Assembly (NCBI GenBank): GCA_030532125.1 | Contig: JAUNLU010000001.1 | Span: forward strand, 62,001-126,000 | Direction: 5' to 3' | Origin: Trueperella sp. | Lineage (GTDB): Bacteria > Actinomycetota > Actinomycetes > Actinomycetales > Actinomycetaceae | Length of the DNA stretch: 64,000 nt | Part shown: piece by piece, positions 8,858 to 17,819 of the stretch | Layout of the letters: each line of letters opens with the position of its first letter | Position numbering within the stretch: position 1 is the stretch's first letter | Position numbers and translations under genes: made by a program | The notes under the pieces: generated by a model | Seen by the model: only the letters and a program-made list of their open reading frames with translations | What the model was told of the DNA's origin: nothing | Database searches by the model: none

Positions 8858-9292
8858 ATGAACATTTTTCCGTCCCGAGCACAGGCCCCGCGCCGAGACC
8901 GGCACGGGCGCGGGCTGCGGGGGCCGATTATCCCCATGGGTATGCCAGCCTGGCGGACACGTTCAGATAAGTTTGACGACATTATCACTTGGGAAATTCT
9001 CCAGTACCGCGAGCACCTCGGCGAGCGCTTAGATCGCTATGACGTGGGGGTATTAGATGTCCCTACTCATGATCCTGCTCCTTGGGAAGACGGCGTTCCC
9101 CTGGCACGTTTTTTCCCATTTGAGCGCCCGGCGCGGATCCACGGCCGCCTAATCTTCTACCGCATGCCGATACTGCAAGCAGCACAACGTGACCCGTACC
9201 CCCGGCAAGTAGTCCATGAAATCGTGACTAATCAGCTTGCCACTGTTTTAGGGGTATCACCCGAAGATATTGATTTCTTTGGTATGCGCTAG
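8858..9292 (+). CDS. Metallopeptidase-family (zincin-like) protein with degenerate zinc motif
   Basis: This 144 aa soluble protein belongs by position and pattern to the small actinobacterial zincin-like family that sits beside DUF3499. The region corresponding to the HExxH zinc site reads VVHEIVTNQLATVLGVSPEDIDFFG: the first His and Glu are kept, but the second His is replaced (HEIVT). Zinc catalysis is therefore doubtful, and a structural or binding role is as likely. It is divergent from DUF3499 and its stop overlaps the convergent DUF5719 stop (CTAG). The start is set by the ATG placed 7 nt after a TAGAAT box. Confidence 0.7.
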   Translation: MNIFPSRAQAPRRDRHGRGLRGPIIPMGMPAWRTRSDKFDDIITWEILQYREHLGERLDRYDVGVLDVPTHDPAPWEDGVPLARFFPFERPARIHGRLIFYRMPILQAAQRDPYPRQVVHEIVTNQLATVLGVSPEDIDFFGMR

Positions 9293-11007
9293 TTGCGCAC
9301 TACTACTGGAACTTGCAAATCTTCTGCTGGACTAGCTGTAATCGGTACCCAGGCAGCAGATTCTCCCGCTGCCAGCTTTGAACTCAGCGACACTGCGGCC
9401 CAGACCGGATGGTCAGCTACTACTGTCACATAGTGTGCCGCTGCGGGCAGTGCTATTCCGCTGCTGGAATCTGCCACTGTAACTTCACCACTAGCTACTT
9501 CATTGGCAGCTGCGTCATAGGCTGTCCAGCTAGCTTTACCGGTACCAGAGATAACTAGTTCGCCGTCGGCAGCTCCAAAAGCTGCCATACCGCGGGTAAT
9601 CTGTGGCTGAGCACTGAGCCAAGCCACATCAGTACCGTGGTCTGGCATCGTGCGCCGCACTGCCACACCGGCAGTAACCTCGCCGTCCGCCTCCACTCGC
9701 ACCGCATAGGCTCCAGGTTTCAACCCATCCAGATTCATATCGATCACGCTGCCTGGCGCCACCTCGATTTTCCCGCCCCCGCTCAGGGCGCGAGTGCCGT
9801 CTTCAGCTACCACGGAAATGTCCACGGTGCGGATGTCAGCTGCGGGATTAACAATTCGCAAGGTTACTTGAGTGAGGTAGTCAGCTAGTTCAGATTCTAC
9901 GGTTTGTGGCGTGTCATCAGTGAGGTCAACTGAAGTGCGCTCCGTAGTAGCTGCCGGAATTACCAAACCCGGAATAACTACCTTGCGGGCAAACTGTGCC
10001 GGGGTAATAAATGAGACTCCGGCTGGAGTGTAGCCCTCCAATACTGCCGATTCCAGGGCAGCGCCAAACAGGCCAGTTTTAGCACTGACATTGATTGCGA
10101 TCACGTCATCCGCACCGAGAGCCCCATCCAGTTTCACTTCTTGCAGCTTTCCTGGAGTTAGGTTCACCGTGGCGCGCGTGCTCAGTTTTTGCGGTCCCAG
10201 CGAGGAGTATGCCGAAATCTCAACCTGCACTACATTAGCGGTCGGGTTGAGCAGTACTAGCCGGTTAGAAGCGCCGAGAGCTGCAGAAGATCCCACTAGC
10301 CAGGCACTGCGAGTAGGCCACATACAGGGATTAACTGCCAACCCGCGCAGGTCGCCTGCACCAGCCTGGTGGATGCTGGAACCCGCTAGCAGTCCGGCAG
10401 CGGCGTCGTCCCCAGTAATACTCAGCACGCCCTGTAGCTGTGGCATGCCCAAACCACTTTGGGAATATGCTGCAGCTGGCAGCACTTTGGAAAAATCTAT
10501 TCGCCCTGGTCCAACCCAAGTGGCGTTGATATCTGCTGAGCTTGCTGGGGCATCTAGGCTGGTAACTCGCAGCGCTAACGCTCCAGCTGAGCCGGTAATA
10601 GCTTCGTCTACGTCTTCTACTGAGATACCCTGCGCAATCGCGCGCGAGAATCCGCCAGTACACACCAACTGCGCCGATCGGGATTCTGCCATTATTGGAT
10701 CGGGCGGCAGGTCAGCGTATTCAACTGTTGCTTCCCGCAGGAACAGGTAACCGATGCCTATGCCGACGCCGAGCATCGCCACCGCAGTTATCAGCGCTAC
10801 TAAGGTTTTGCTGGTGTAACGCAGCGCCCGCCGAGTTTTAGAAGGCTTAGCAGTTGGCGAGTCTTCCGGATCAACTGATTCCGGCTCACTTTCCAGTTCT
10901 AGTTCAACTGGTTCTGGTTCGCTTTCCGGTTCCGTAGCCAGCTCCTGCGGAATAAATTCTTCCGGGATGCCTCCAGCGAATAGTGGATCGTCATCAGGCG
11001 GATTCAC
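9289..11007 (-). CDS. DUF5719 family membrane-anchored protein
   Basis: The 572 aa protein has an acidic Glu/Pro/Ser-rich cytoplasmic N-terminus (about 1-60). One transmembrane helix follows at about 67-90 (LVALITAVAMLGVGIGIGYLF), then a large extracytoplasmic beta-rich region of about 470 residues. Proteins of this layout are encoded between whiB2/large glycosyltransferase and DUF3499 in Actinobacteria and are called DUF5719. The GTG start directly abuts the stop of the upstream glycosyltransferase gene, indicating one transcript. A role in surface glycan or envelope handling alongside the glycosyltransferase is inferred from context only. Confidence 0.78.
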   Translation of the reverse strand: MNPPDDDPLFAGGIPEEFIPQELATEPESEPEPVELELESEPESVDPEDSPTAKPSKTRRALRYTSKTLVALITAVAMLGVGIGIGYLFLREATVEYADLPPDPIMAESRSAQLVCTGGFSRAIAQGISVEDVDEAITGSAGALALRVTSLDAPASSADINATWVGPGRIDFSKVLPAAAYSQSGLGMPQLQGVLSITGDDAAAGLLAGSSIHQAGAGDLRGLAVNPCMWPTRSAWLVGSSAALGASNRLVLLNPTANVVQVEISAYSSLGPQKLSTRATVNLTPGKLQEVKLDGALGADDVIAINVSAKTGLFGAALESAVLEGYTPAGVSFITPAQFARKVVIPGLVIPAATTERTSVDLTDDTPQTVESELADYLTQVTLRIVNPAADIRTVDISVVAEDGTRALSGGGKIEVAPGSVIDMNLDGLKPGAYAVRVEADGEVTAGVAVRRTMPDHGTDVAWLSAQPQITRGMAAFGAADGELVISGTGKASWTAYDAAANEVASGEVTVADSSSGIALPAAAHYVTVVADHPVWAAVSLSSKLAAGESAAWVPITASPAEDLQVPVVVRN

Positions 11008-14000
11008 TTACTCCACGCTCCTTCGGGACTGCGCTACTGGCAGCGCCACGATCAACGAAACTAGATATCCCAGCAACTGCAACCAGTTCAGATAAGCAAT
11101 CGGATTTGTATACGAGACTTCAATGGGGCCAGTGATACCGCGTGGAACATCCCAAGCTTGTGCCCAACCGTCGCCAGTTGCGGTCAGTTTCGTATCACCA
11201 ATCTGGGCCTGCCAGCCCGCATCGCGCCGTTCTGCCAGTTGCAAGGTGCCCGCGCCTTGGCTCCAAGTATCGCCGTTCTGCACCGGAGCGTAGTTACCAT
11301 CAGCGGAGATCGCCCACAGCTCGGCGGCGGCAACTCGCCAAAATGCGCCGGCTTCGTTTTCAGTTATGTACTCCATACCTGGGACCGTGCCCAGGTATGC
11401 AGCGAAGTCATCGCGCTTCGAACTAGTATCTGGCGGAAGCAAGACTACTGAGACGGCGTGCTCACCCAGTTCTTGCGCTGCTTGCGTAGATGCAGTGGTG
11501 AGGTCAGCAACGGTAGTAGCCAAATGCCGATGCGCTAAATCGGCATGTTGGCCGTCACTCGCGGCTTGGCTCTGCGCCAGTTCCTGCAAGGACCGCAGCA
11601 TCGGATACTCGTGGATCTGAGCTCCGGGACCGCGCCACAGTTCGGCCAATATGCCGCTGTGCTCTGGATTTAACGCCAGTACCCGCAAACCATTGCGTTG
11701 TTGTTCGTGCCCGATAGCTGGTAGCGGATCACCAGCTGGGTGCACAGTGCTGGCTTCAGTCAGTTGAATATGTGCCCATTGGGCAGCGCCACCAACTAGG
11801 GCCAGTGGCAACAGCACCATTGCCAAACCGCCCAATAGCAAAGTGACGCCGAAGCCACGAGCGTTGATAGCAGTGCGGAGCCCATAGGAGCCGTGCCCGA
11901 TAGCGCCAACCAATCCCAACCACATTACCGACAGCCCGATACCAGCCCAGGCTGGGGTCACTTCATACCCAGCTGGAGTTGCCACCAGACCCACCGGGAT
12001 CTTGGTAGCAATTAGGGCAAGACCGAAGCCGAGCAGTGCAATCGCCCACCAAATGCGGATACGCCACATCCGGGTATGCCGCAACAGTGCCAGTACGGCA
12101 CACAACAGTACCGCTCCAGCCATTGCAAATAGCGCCCAATCCCAATTGGGTACTGTGCTGAACTCCCGGGTAAAGAAGAGTTGGAAAATATCTAGGGCTG
12201 TGCGTGGGCCGGACACCGGCGTCAGCGGAGTAGCGAAGAAGAAATTGTAGCTACGAGCAAAGGGCAGCACCGGTGCCATTAACGCCAGCGCCGGCACCGG
12301 GAGCCAAAGCCAACGCCAGCGCTTTCCGCGCTGCACTATCAGCCCGATAACTGCCACCAATAACAGCACCGGGAGGAAAATAGGTGCTGCGGTAGTTAAT
12401 AGCCCGCCTAGCAGGGCGGCTAGTCCAAGATAGGACAGCGACCCCCGCCAGGCGCCTATGATCGCATAACCGGCAAGCGGTAAATAGATATGGGCAGCGA
12501 TTCCGGCCAATTGCCCCTGAGCCAAGGCAGACAGTAACGATGGCGACAGGGCCCATACCGCACCGAGCACCATACGAGTAACCCAAGATTGGGTCATACG
12601 CCCGGCGAAGATGTAGCCAGCTACGGCGGCGGCAGGTATTGCCAGGTAATACAAAATTGTGACCAGCGTACCCAAGTTGAGCCCAAACGGGGCACCCAAC
12701 AGTAATGCTGGGAACCAGGTAACCACGAGCGGATCCACCGCAAGCGGATAGCCATCGCCAGCTGGCAGCCAGCCTGTGCGGAGAATATCCCAGAGCCCGC
12801 CAGCCGTCAGCGCGTCATTGGCAAGTTGCCCGCCAGCCAGCACCCCCTGCGAGAGGTGCTGCAAGTTAAAGATTAGGCTCAACACGGCAGCGAACACAGC
12901 AGTGAGCGCTAATCCGCGCCGAGTGTGCCGCCGCAAATCCGCTTGAGCTTTGATAACCAACGGATCGGGGCGGGTGGCGAGCATATAGTTCTCTTGTTGA
13001 GTGCGCTGTGACTCCCGCTGGGCGGCACGCACATCAGCCGCAGTATCTTCCAAGTCGCGCAGTGCGCGCGCTGGAACTTGATTTACCTTGGCAATCGCGG
13101 CGCGACCATCTGCCACGCTGCTGCGCATAGCGATGACTCCCAGCCCCGCCTGAATCTCCGCCTGCGCCAAGCTGGACTGTTTCATCAGAATCCGCGCCAG
13201 CGACCGCGGCAATGCTGCTAGCACATAGCCGATCGTCAGCAAGGTCAGCATCCCGGCAGGTGCCGCCAATAGCGCATTGTAAATCTGCGCAATGCGCCGC
13301 TGAGCAAAAGAATCTTCTGGTTCGGCGCCTAAACTAGCCCGGGCGTGATAGACCAAGGCGTCAGTTTGCACCAATACCCGGTATCCGGCATGGCGTAGCC
13401 GGCGAGAGAATTCTAGCCCGTCGCCAAATGGGCCCAGCGCCGGATCTAGCCCGCCAAGTTTACGATAAGCGGACATCCGCACCAGCATTCCAGCGGTTCC
13501 CACAGCGAGCACATCTGAGCGGGCATCTAATTGCCCCTGGTCACGTTCGTCTTGTTCAATTTCTGGCACGCGGCGGGCAGTTCGAGTAGCTCGGATACCC
13601 ACTTCGAGTAGTTCGCGTGGTTCTGCGGCAGCGGGATCTGCCCAACCCACCTGTTTTGGCCCAACTGCGCCAATTCGAGCCGAAGATTCCGCCCGGCGCA
13701 GCAGCCGATCCAGGGCATGCGCTCCCGGGGCACTGTCCGCATGCAAAATCCACAGCCATTCGGCGTCTGCAGCAGGGGCAGACGGCGTAGCCGCCAGCTC
13801 ATTGCCTGGGGCATTGCTCTCCCCGGTATCTGGCTGGGCGCCGTATTTCCCCAGTGCAGCCTGCAGTGCGGTAGCTAAGTTTTTTTGCGCCCCGACCTCA
13901 ACTATCTGGGCACGGGCGTGCTGGGCTAGCTGCGTTATTTGGTCACTTAGCTCAGCTTTTTCGGGCACCGCCAAAATAAGCTGATTGGGCTGCAAAATCT

Positions 14001-14139
14001 GTGCTGCCAATGCGGTGAGGGTACGCGGCAAATACTCCAAATCGTATTCTTGCGCCACTACTACAGCGGTGACTGAAGCACGAATGACCTCGCTTATTGG
14101 CATGGTCATCTCAATAGTTTCGGTCTTATATTCAGTCAC
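11008..14139 (-). CDS. Large membrane glycosyltransferase, family 2
   Basis: This is a two-part protein of about 1043 aa. The N-terminal GT2 domain (about 10-300) has the nucleotide-binding start VTAVVVAQEYD, the acidic metal motif WILHADSAPGAHALDRLLR and GGLDPALGPFGDGLEFSRRL. It is followed by about a dozen transmembrane helices (about 400-830) and an extracytoplasmic C-terminal domain with a last helix. It resembles the large actinobacterial GT2 proteins encoded beside whiB2 and DUF5719. Upstream in-frame codons run into whiB, so the GTG at 14139, 14 nt after the whiB stop and preceded by AGGAA, is preferred; ATGs at 14106 and 14100 are alternatives. The sugar and acceptor are unknown. Confidence 0.82.
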   Translation of the reverse strand: MTEYKTETIEMTMPISEVIRASVTAVVVAQEYDLEYLPRTLTALAAQILQPNQLILAVPEKAELSDQITQLAQHARAQIVEVGAQKNLATALQAALGKYGAQPDTGESNAPGNELAATPSAPAADAEWLWILHADSAPGAHALDRLLRRAESSARIGAVGPKQVGWADPAAAEPRELLEVGIRATRTARRVPEIEQDERDQGQLDARSDVLAVGTAGMLVRMSAYRKLGGLDPALGPFGDGLEFSRRLRHAGYRVLVQTDALVYHARASLGAEPEDSFAQRRIAQIYNALLAAPAGMLTLLTIGYVLAALPRSLARILMKQSSLAQAEIQAGLGVIAMRSSVADGRAAIAKVNQVPARALRDLEDTAADVRAAQRESQRTQQENYMLATRPDPLVIKAQADLRRHTRRGLALTAVFAAVLSLIFNLQHLSQGVLAGGQLANDALTAGGLWDILRTGWLPAGDGYPLAVDPLVVTWFPALLLGAPFGLNLGTLVTILYYLAIPAAAVAGYIFAGRMTQSWVTRMVLGAVWALSPSLLSALAQGQLAGIAAHIYLPLAGYAIIGAWRGSLSYLGLAALLGGLLTTAAPIFLPVLLLVAVIGLIVQRGKRWRWLWLPVPALALMAPVLPFARSYNFFFATPLTPVSGPRTALDIFQLFFTREFSTVPNWDWALFAMAGAVLLCAVLALLRHTRMWRIRIWWAIALLGFGLALIATKIPVGLVATPAGYEVTPAWAGIGLSVMWLGLVGAIGHGSYGLRTAINARGFGVTLLLGGLAMVLLPLALVGGAAQWAHIQLTEASTVHPAGDPLPAIGHEQQRNGLRVLALNPEHSGILAELWRGPGAQIHEYPMLRSLQELAQSQAASDGQHADLAHRHLATTVADLTTASTQAAQELGEHAVSVVLLPPDTSSKRDDFAAYLGTVPGMEYITENEAGAFWRVAAAELWAISADGNYAPVQNGDTWSQGAGTLQLAERRDAGWQAQIGDTKLTATGDGWAQAWDVPRGITGPIEVSYTNPIAYLNWLQLLGYLVSLIVALPVAQSRRSVE

Positions 14140-14153
14140 GTGGTATCTAGTTC

Positions 14154-14525
14154 CTAACGAAAGCCGCCGCGTGCCACCTTGCGTTCCCGCGCCATGCGCT
14201 TCCGGTCGTTGTCTGACATGCCACCCCAAATCCCGTGGCGAATATCGTTGGAAACCGCATACTCCAAACACTCCGCACGCACGCTGCAGTTCTTGCAGAT
14301 AGAGGTGGCGGGAGCAGTAGAGCCGCCCTTTTCCGGATAGAAAATATCGGGATCAGTTTGGGCACATAGGGCATCTTCCATCCAGCTGCGCCCGGCGGTG
14401 AACTGCTTTTCGTATCCCAGATCAAAAATACCGCTCATCATTTGCTGAGCGTTTTGCATGCTGGTTGAATTTTCGGTCCGCGGATCAGCGGCACGGCGCG
14501 TATCTTCTGGCGCGTTATCCCACAT
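14154..14525 (-). CDS. whiB2: WhiB2/WhmD-type iron-sulfur transcriptional regulator
   Basis: The 123 aa protein is a Wbl factor that should bind a [4Fe-4S] cluster and act on transcription with the primary sigma factor. Four cysteines are spaced as in the family (DALCAQ, SICKNCSVRAEC), and the turn GIWGG is followed by a basic DNA-contact tail NDRKRMARERK. The ATG at 14525 is chosen because GGAGG lies 7 nt upstream; longer in-frame versions would begin inside the promoter. Position next to GT2, DUF5719 and DUF3499 matches the whiB2 (septation/division regulator) neighbourhood. Confidence 0.9.
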   Translation of the reverse strand: MWDNAPEDTRRAADPRTENSTSMQNAQQMMSGIFDLGYEKQFTAGRSWMEDALCAQTDPDIFYPEKGGSTAPATSICKNCSVRAECLEYAVSNDIRHGIWGGMSDNDRKRMARERKVARGGFR

Positions 14526-14556
14526 CGGTGGACCTCCATTCGTTATTGCTAAGTAA

Positions 14557-14586
14557 ATTACACGCGTGTCATACACCTAAAGTCAA
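14557..14586 (-). promoter_or_regulatory. Promoter of whiB2
   Basis: Reading the minus strand, TTGACT (-35, 14586-14581) is followed by an 18-nt spacer and TGTAAT (-10, 14562-14557). The leader to the ATG is about 25 nt and contains GGAGG. This is the best two-box promoter seen in the window. Confidence 0.65.
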
Positions 14587-14773
14587 GGCGATAAGGCAAA
14601 CTGCTCCCTTTCATCGGCGTGCCTGGCTCGCGCGTCGTTATTTTCTTTATATTTCCCACTTTCCCGACATATCCGGCACAAAGTGCAGGAGAAAAAGCTT
14701 TGTGACACGATATAGCTGGATAACCAAAATCCTGGCGCTGCACCCGCAAGAAAATGCAACGCTACCCCGGAAA

Positions 14774-15658
14774 ATGAACGGCTCGGCCATGAATCTGAAA
14801 CTTCCTGCCACCCAATTAGCCGATATTGCACAAGAGGCTGCGTTAAATGTTGGCCCCTACCTGCTAAATGCTTTCGCCAACCCCGGCCCAGTCTCCTATA
14901 AACAAGATTTTCACGACATCGTTACCGTGCATGACAAAGAGGCAGAGCACCGTATTCGGGAGATCTTATTTGCCGCTGTACCGGGTTCAGTAATTCTGGG
15001 CGAGGAAGAGGGGCGAGTTATTGACGCGGCAGGCGCGCCGGCGGCGCCAGATAACACAGTTATGTGGCTGGTGGACCCGATTGACGGCACCTCAAATTTT
15101 GCCTCTGGTCTGCCAATGTGGTGCATTTCTATTGCTGCCGTACAAGACGGCGACGTAGTTGCGGGCGTGGTGTACCAACCTACCGCTGAGCTGCTGTGGC
15201 GGGCGGATGACGCCGGTGCCACTCTAAACGGAGAACCGATCCAGGTAGCCACCACAATGCCGGTGCGAGAATCAATTATTGTGGTGGATTTCCCCTATGA
15301 CCGCGTGGATGACTACGCCGGGTCGTGCGCGGGATATCAGAAGATGCTGTCCGCTGCGAAATCGATGCGCCGTCACGGTTCTACTGCACTGAATTTGGCA
15401 CAAACTGCGCAAGGGCTATACGTGGGGACTATGGGAATGGGAACTAAGCCGTGGGATATCGGAGCAGGTATTGCTTTAGTGCGCGCTGCTGGGGGCAAAT
15501 TCGTGGCTGTTACCGATGACCGCGAGCGCACTGAAGATCGCGCCTTTGCCCACGCCACCTACTATGCTTGCGCCAATGATGAAGCAGCAGCGCTGTTCAA
15601 TAGTGTTATCGATGCGGTTACCCCGCAGCAATTGACGCACAACTACTTTGGTTGGTAG
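14774..15658 (+). CDS. Inositol monophosphatase-family phosphatase
   Basis: The protein is about 294 aa with the Mg-dependent IMPase/FBPase fold. Metal-site motifs are GEEEG (about residue 77), WLVDPIDGTSNF (about 97-108) and the C-terminal PWDIGAG. The substrate could be inositol phosphate, histidinol phosphate (HisN-like) or another sugar phosphate, and the sequence does not settle this. The ATG at 14774 is used, with a weak GGA upstream; an ATG at 14789 is also possible. It is divergent from whiB2 and lies 75 nt upstream of rfbA on the same strand. Confidence 0.85.
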   Translation: MNGSAMNLKLPATQLADIAQEAALNVGPYLLNAFANPGPVSYKQDFHDIVTVHDKEAEHRIREILFAAVPGSVILGEEEGRVIDAAGAPAAPDNTVMWLVDPIDGTSNFASGLPMWCISIAAVQDGDVVAGVVYQPTAELLWRADDAGATLNGEPIQVATTMPVRESIIVVDFPYDRVDDYAGSCAGYQKMLSAAKSMRRHGSTALNLAQTAQGLYVGTMGMGTKPWDIGAGIALVRAAGGKFVAVTDDRERTEDRAFAHATYYACANDEAAALFNSVIDAVTPQQLTHNYFGW

Positions 15659-15721
15659 TCCCGCTTTTCGCCAGGGAACCGCCAATTGCAGCGGTTAGCG
15701 CAACTGCAAAGCCAGCTGCGG

Positions 15722-15727
15722 CATAAT
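15722..15727 (+). promoter_or_regulatory. -10 box (CATAAT) for rfbA, probable leaderless start
   Basis: CATAAT is followed by 6 nt and the ATG at 15734, the start that matches the RfbA family N-terminus ([16 protein letters not shown]). No Shine-Dalgarno is present. Confidence 0.5.
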
Positions 15728-15733
15728 GTAGCC

Positions 15734-16603
15734 ATGCGCGGAATTATTTTGGCCGGTGGATCCGGCACTCGTCTCCACCCCATCACCATGGGAATCTCCA
15801 AACAGTTGGTACCGGTTTATGACAAGCCGATGATCTACTACCCGATGAGCACGCTGATGCTCGCCGGGATTCAGGACATCCTGGTCATCACCACTCCGCA
15901 TGACGCCCCGCAGTTCCATCGCCTACTGGGAGATGGCTCGCAGCTGGGAGTGAACCTCTCTTTCACCGTACAAGAAGTACCCAATGGGTTAGCCCAAGCG
16001 TTTGTACTGGGCGCGGAGCATATCGGCAATGAGCCGGCCGCACTGGTGTTGGGTGATAACATCTTCTACGGACCGGGGATGGGCACTAAGCTGCGTAGGC
16101 ACACTGATCCAGACGGCGGCGCCGTCTTCGCTTACCACGTACACGACCCGGAGCGTTACGGGGTAGTGGAATTTGATGAAAATTACCGGGCAATTTCTAT
16201 CGAAGAAAAACCTGCCCAACCCAAGTCAAACTATGCAGTACCCGGCCTGTATTTTTACGATAACGACGTCGTAGAGATCGCCAAGAACCTGCAGCCCTCT
16301 GCACGCGGGGAATACGAAATTACCGATGTGAACAAGGTTTACTTGGAAGCCGGTAAGTTGGCAGTAGAGGTACTCCCCCGCGGAACTGCGTGGCTGGACA
16401 CTGGCACTTTCGACTCCCTCGCTGATGCCACCGCGTTTGTACGAACCATTGAGGCACGGCAAGGCTTGAAGATTGGCTGCCCCGAAGAAATCGCATGGCG
16501 GATGGGATTCTTGACCGATGCCGAACTCGCAGAACGCGCCGAACCGCTAGTTAAATCTGGATACGGCGAATACCTACTGCGGATGCTAGCGCAGGGTAAA
16601 TAG
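15734..16603 (+). CDS. rfbA: Glucose-1-phosphate thymidylyltransferase
   Basis: RfbA makes dTDP-glucose from glucose-1-phosphate and dTTP, the first step of dTDP-L-rhamnose synthesis. The 289 aa length is typical. The nucleotidyltransferase motif [11 protein letters not shown] is at residues 8-18, followed by [15 protein letters not shown], the metal-binding [10 protein letters not shown] and VEEK-like SIEEKP. An upstream in-frame extension to 15686 is rejected because the ATG at 15734 gives the conserved start. rfbD is convergent 74 nt away and rfbB lies 18 kb to the right. Confidence 0.95.
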   Translation: MRGIILAGGSGTRLHPITMGISKQLVPVYDKPMIYYPMSTLMLAGIQDILVITTPHDAPQFHRLLGDGSQLGVNLSFTVQEVPNGLAQAFVLGAEHIGNEPAALVLGDNIFYGPGMGTKLRRHTDPDGGAVFAYHVHDPERYGVVEFDENYRAISIEEKPAQPKSNYAVPGLYFYDNDVVEIAKNLQPSARGEYEITDVNKVYLEAGKLAVEVLPRGTAWLDTGTFDSLADATAFVRTIEARQGLKIGCPEEIAWRMGFLTDAELAERAEPLVKSGYGEYLLRMLAQGK

Positions 16604-16623
16604 GAGATTACCGGCAAAGCATA

Positions 16624-16658
16624 AGCAGCCTGCAGACTTATAACAGTAGGCAGCTGCT
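16624..16658. terminator. Imperfect hairpin between convergent rfbA and rfbD
   Basis: AGCAG-C-CTGC pairs with GCAG-CTGCT (9 bp with one bulged C) around a 16-nt loop in the 74-nt gap between the two stop codons. There is no U-tract on either side, so it is at most a weak bidirectional terminator. Confidence 0.35.
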
Positions 16659-16677
16659 AGATGTAGACATCCTCCCC

Positions 16678-17532
16678 CTACCCGAGGTCAGCTAGCACGG
16701 TAGGTGCTGCTACTTCCCAGCGTTCTTTCCAGTCCCCAATTGGCGTTACACCTATCTGCTCCAAGGCATCGTGCCCCAGTACGGAATAATGTGGGCGCGG
16801 GGCTGGGCGATTAAATGCCGCAGCAGTAGTCTCTCCGACTATTGCCGGGTCTTTGCCGTAGGACTTGATGATCTCTTTAGTAAATTCAAACCAGTTAGCT
16901 TTCCCAGCAGCAGTGCCGTGGTATATACCAGACGGCGCATCGGCTTTGACGAGCCGGTAAATAAGATCAGCTAGGTCTACCGTCCAGGTAGGCTGACCAA
17001 ATTCGTCAGTAACCACCGAAAGTGTGGGATGGGTGTCGGATAGCTTAGCCATCGTCTTTGGGAAGCATTTGCCATGTGCTCCGTAGAGCCAGGCAGTACG
17101 CACAATTAGGTAATCATCTGTTTCGCACCGAATTGCCCATTCGCCGGCTGCTTTGGTGCGCCCATAAGCCCCTTTGGGCGCCATGGCCGCATTTTCTGCG
17201 TACGGAGTATCAGCGTCACCGGAAAATACGTAGTCAGTGGAAATGTGCACTAAGCGGGCATTAATTTCCCGGGTGCGTCGGGCCAGCAACTGCGGGCCAG
17301 TAGCGTTTACTGTGAACGCTACATTCTCCTGTTCTTCAGCCGGATCAACCGCAGTGAATGCCGCACAGTTGACCACTACGTCAGCCACAGCCAAGGCGCT
17401 ATTTAGGGAATCCTCGCTGGTAATATCGATTTCTGGCACATCGAGTGCGCGAACCGCTTCACCCCGATTTCGCAACATATTAACTAGATCGGTACCGAGC
17501 ATCCCGTTAGCACCAATAATTACCCACTGCAT
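16678..17532 (-). CDS. rfbD: dTDP-4-dehydrorhamnose reductase
   Basis: RfbD carries out the last, NADPH-dependent reduction to dTDP-L-rhamnose. The protein is 284 aa, an extended SDR with GANGMLGTDLV (cofactor loop, residues 8-18), VHISTDYVFSGD, PYAENAAMAPKGAYGRTKAAGE (catalytic YxxxK) and IVRTAWLYG. A Shine-Dalgarno GAGGAG sits 6 nt before the ATG. No RfbC-type epimerase domain is fused to it, unlike in some Actinobacteria. It faces rfbA tail to tail. Confidence 0.95.
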   Translation of the reverse strand: MQWVIIGANGMLGTDLVNMLRNRGEAVRALDVPEIDITSEDSLNSALAVADVVVNCAAFTAVDPAEEQENVAFTVNATGPQLLARRTREINARLVHISTDYVFSGDADTPYAENAAMAPKGAYGRTKAAGEWAIRCETDDYLIVRTAWLYGAHGKCFPKTMAKLSDTHPTLSVVTDEFGQPTWTVDLADLIYRLVKADAPSGIYHGTAAGKANWFEFTKEIIKSYGKDPAIVGETTAAAFNRPAPRPHYSVLGHDALEQIGVTPIGDWKERWEVAAPTVLADLG

Positions 17533-17819
17533 CTATTACTCCTCTACCAATAGATCTCCATGCAGCATAAACTACTGCACACAATGCTAATCCGTATCTG
17601 TCGCTGGTACACCAACCTCCAACAATCGGAATTCAAAGGCAAACCAATAAAGTGGTTACGCTGGAAATTGGTGCCGCTAAGCAGTATGTCGAGCTAAAGG
17701 TAATGGTGATATCTGTGGCAGTAGTATGCCACTACTCACCTGTACCCCAAAATTAACTATAAGACTAGTTATATTGGGTAGCCTGTATAAAGAAAATAAT
17801 TCGAAATAAGAAAGCCACT

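Noticed and set aside
17533..17819. Possible tRNA or riboswitch in the rfbD-DUF2142 gap
   Set aside because: I found no cloverleaf pairing or conserved riboswitch core. Only a TATAAA and AT-rich promoter-like DNA are visible.
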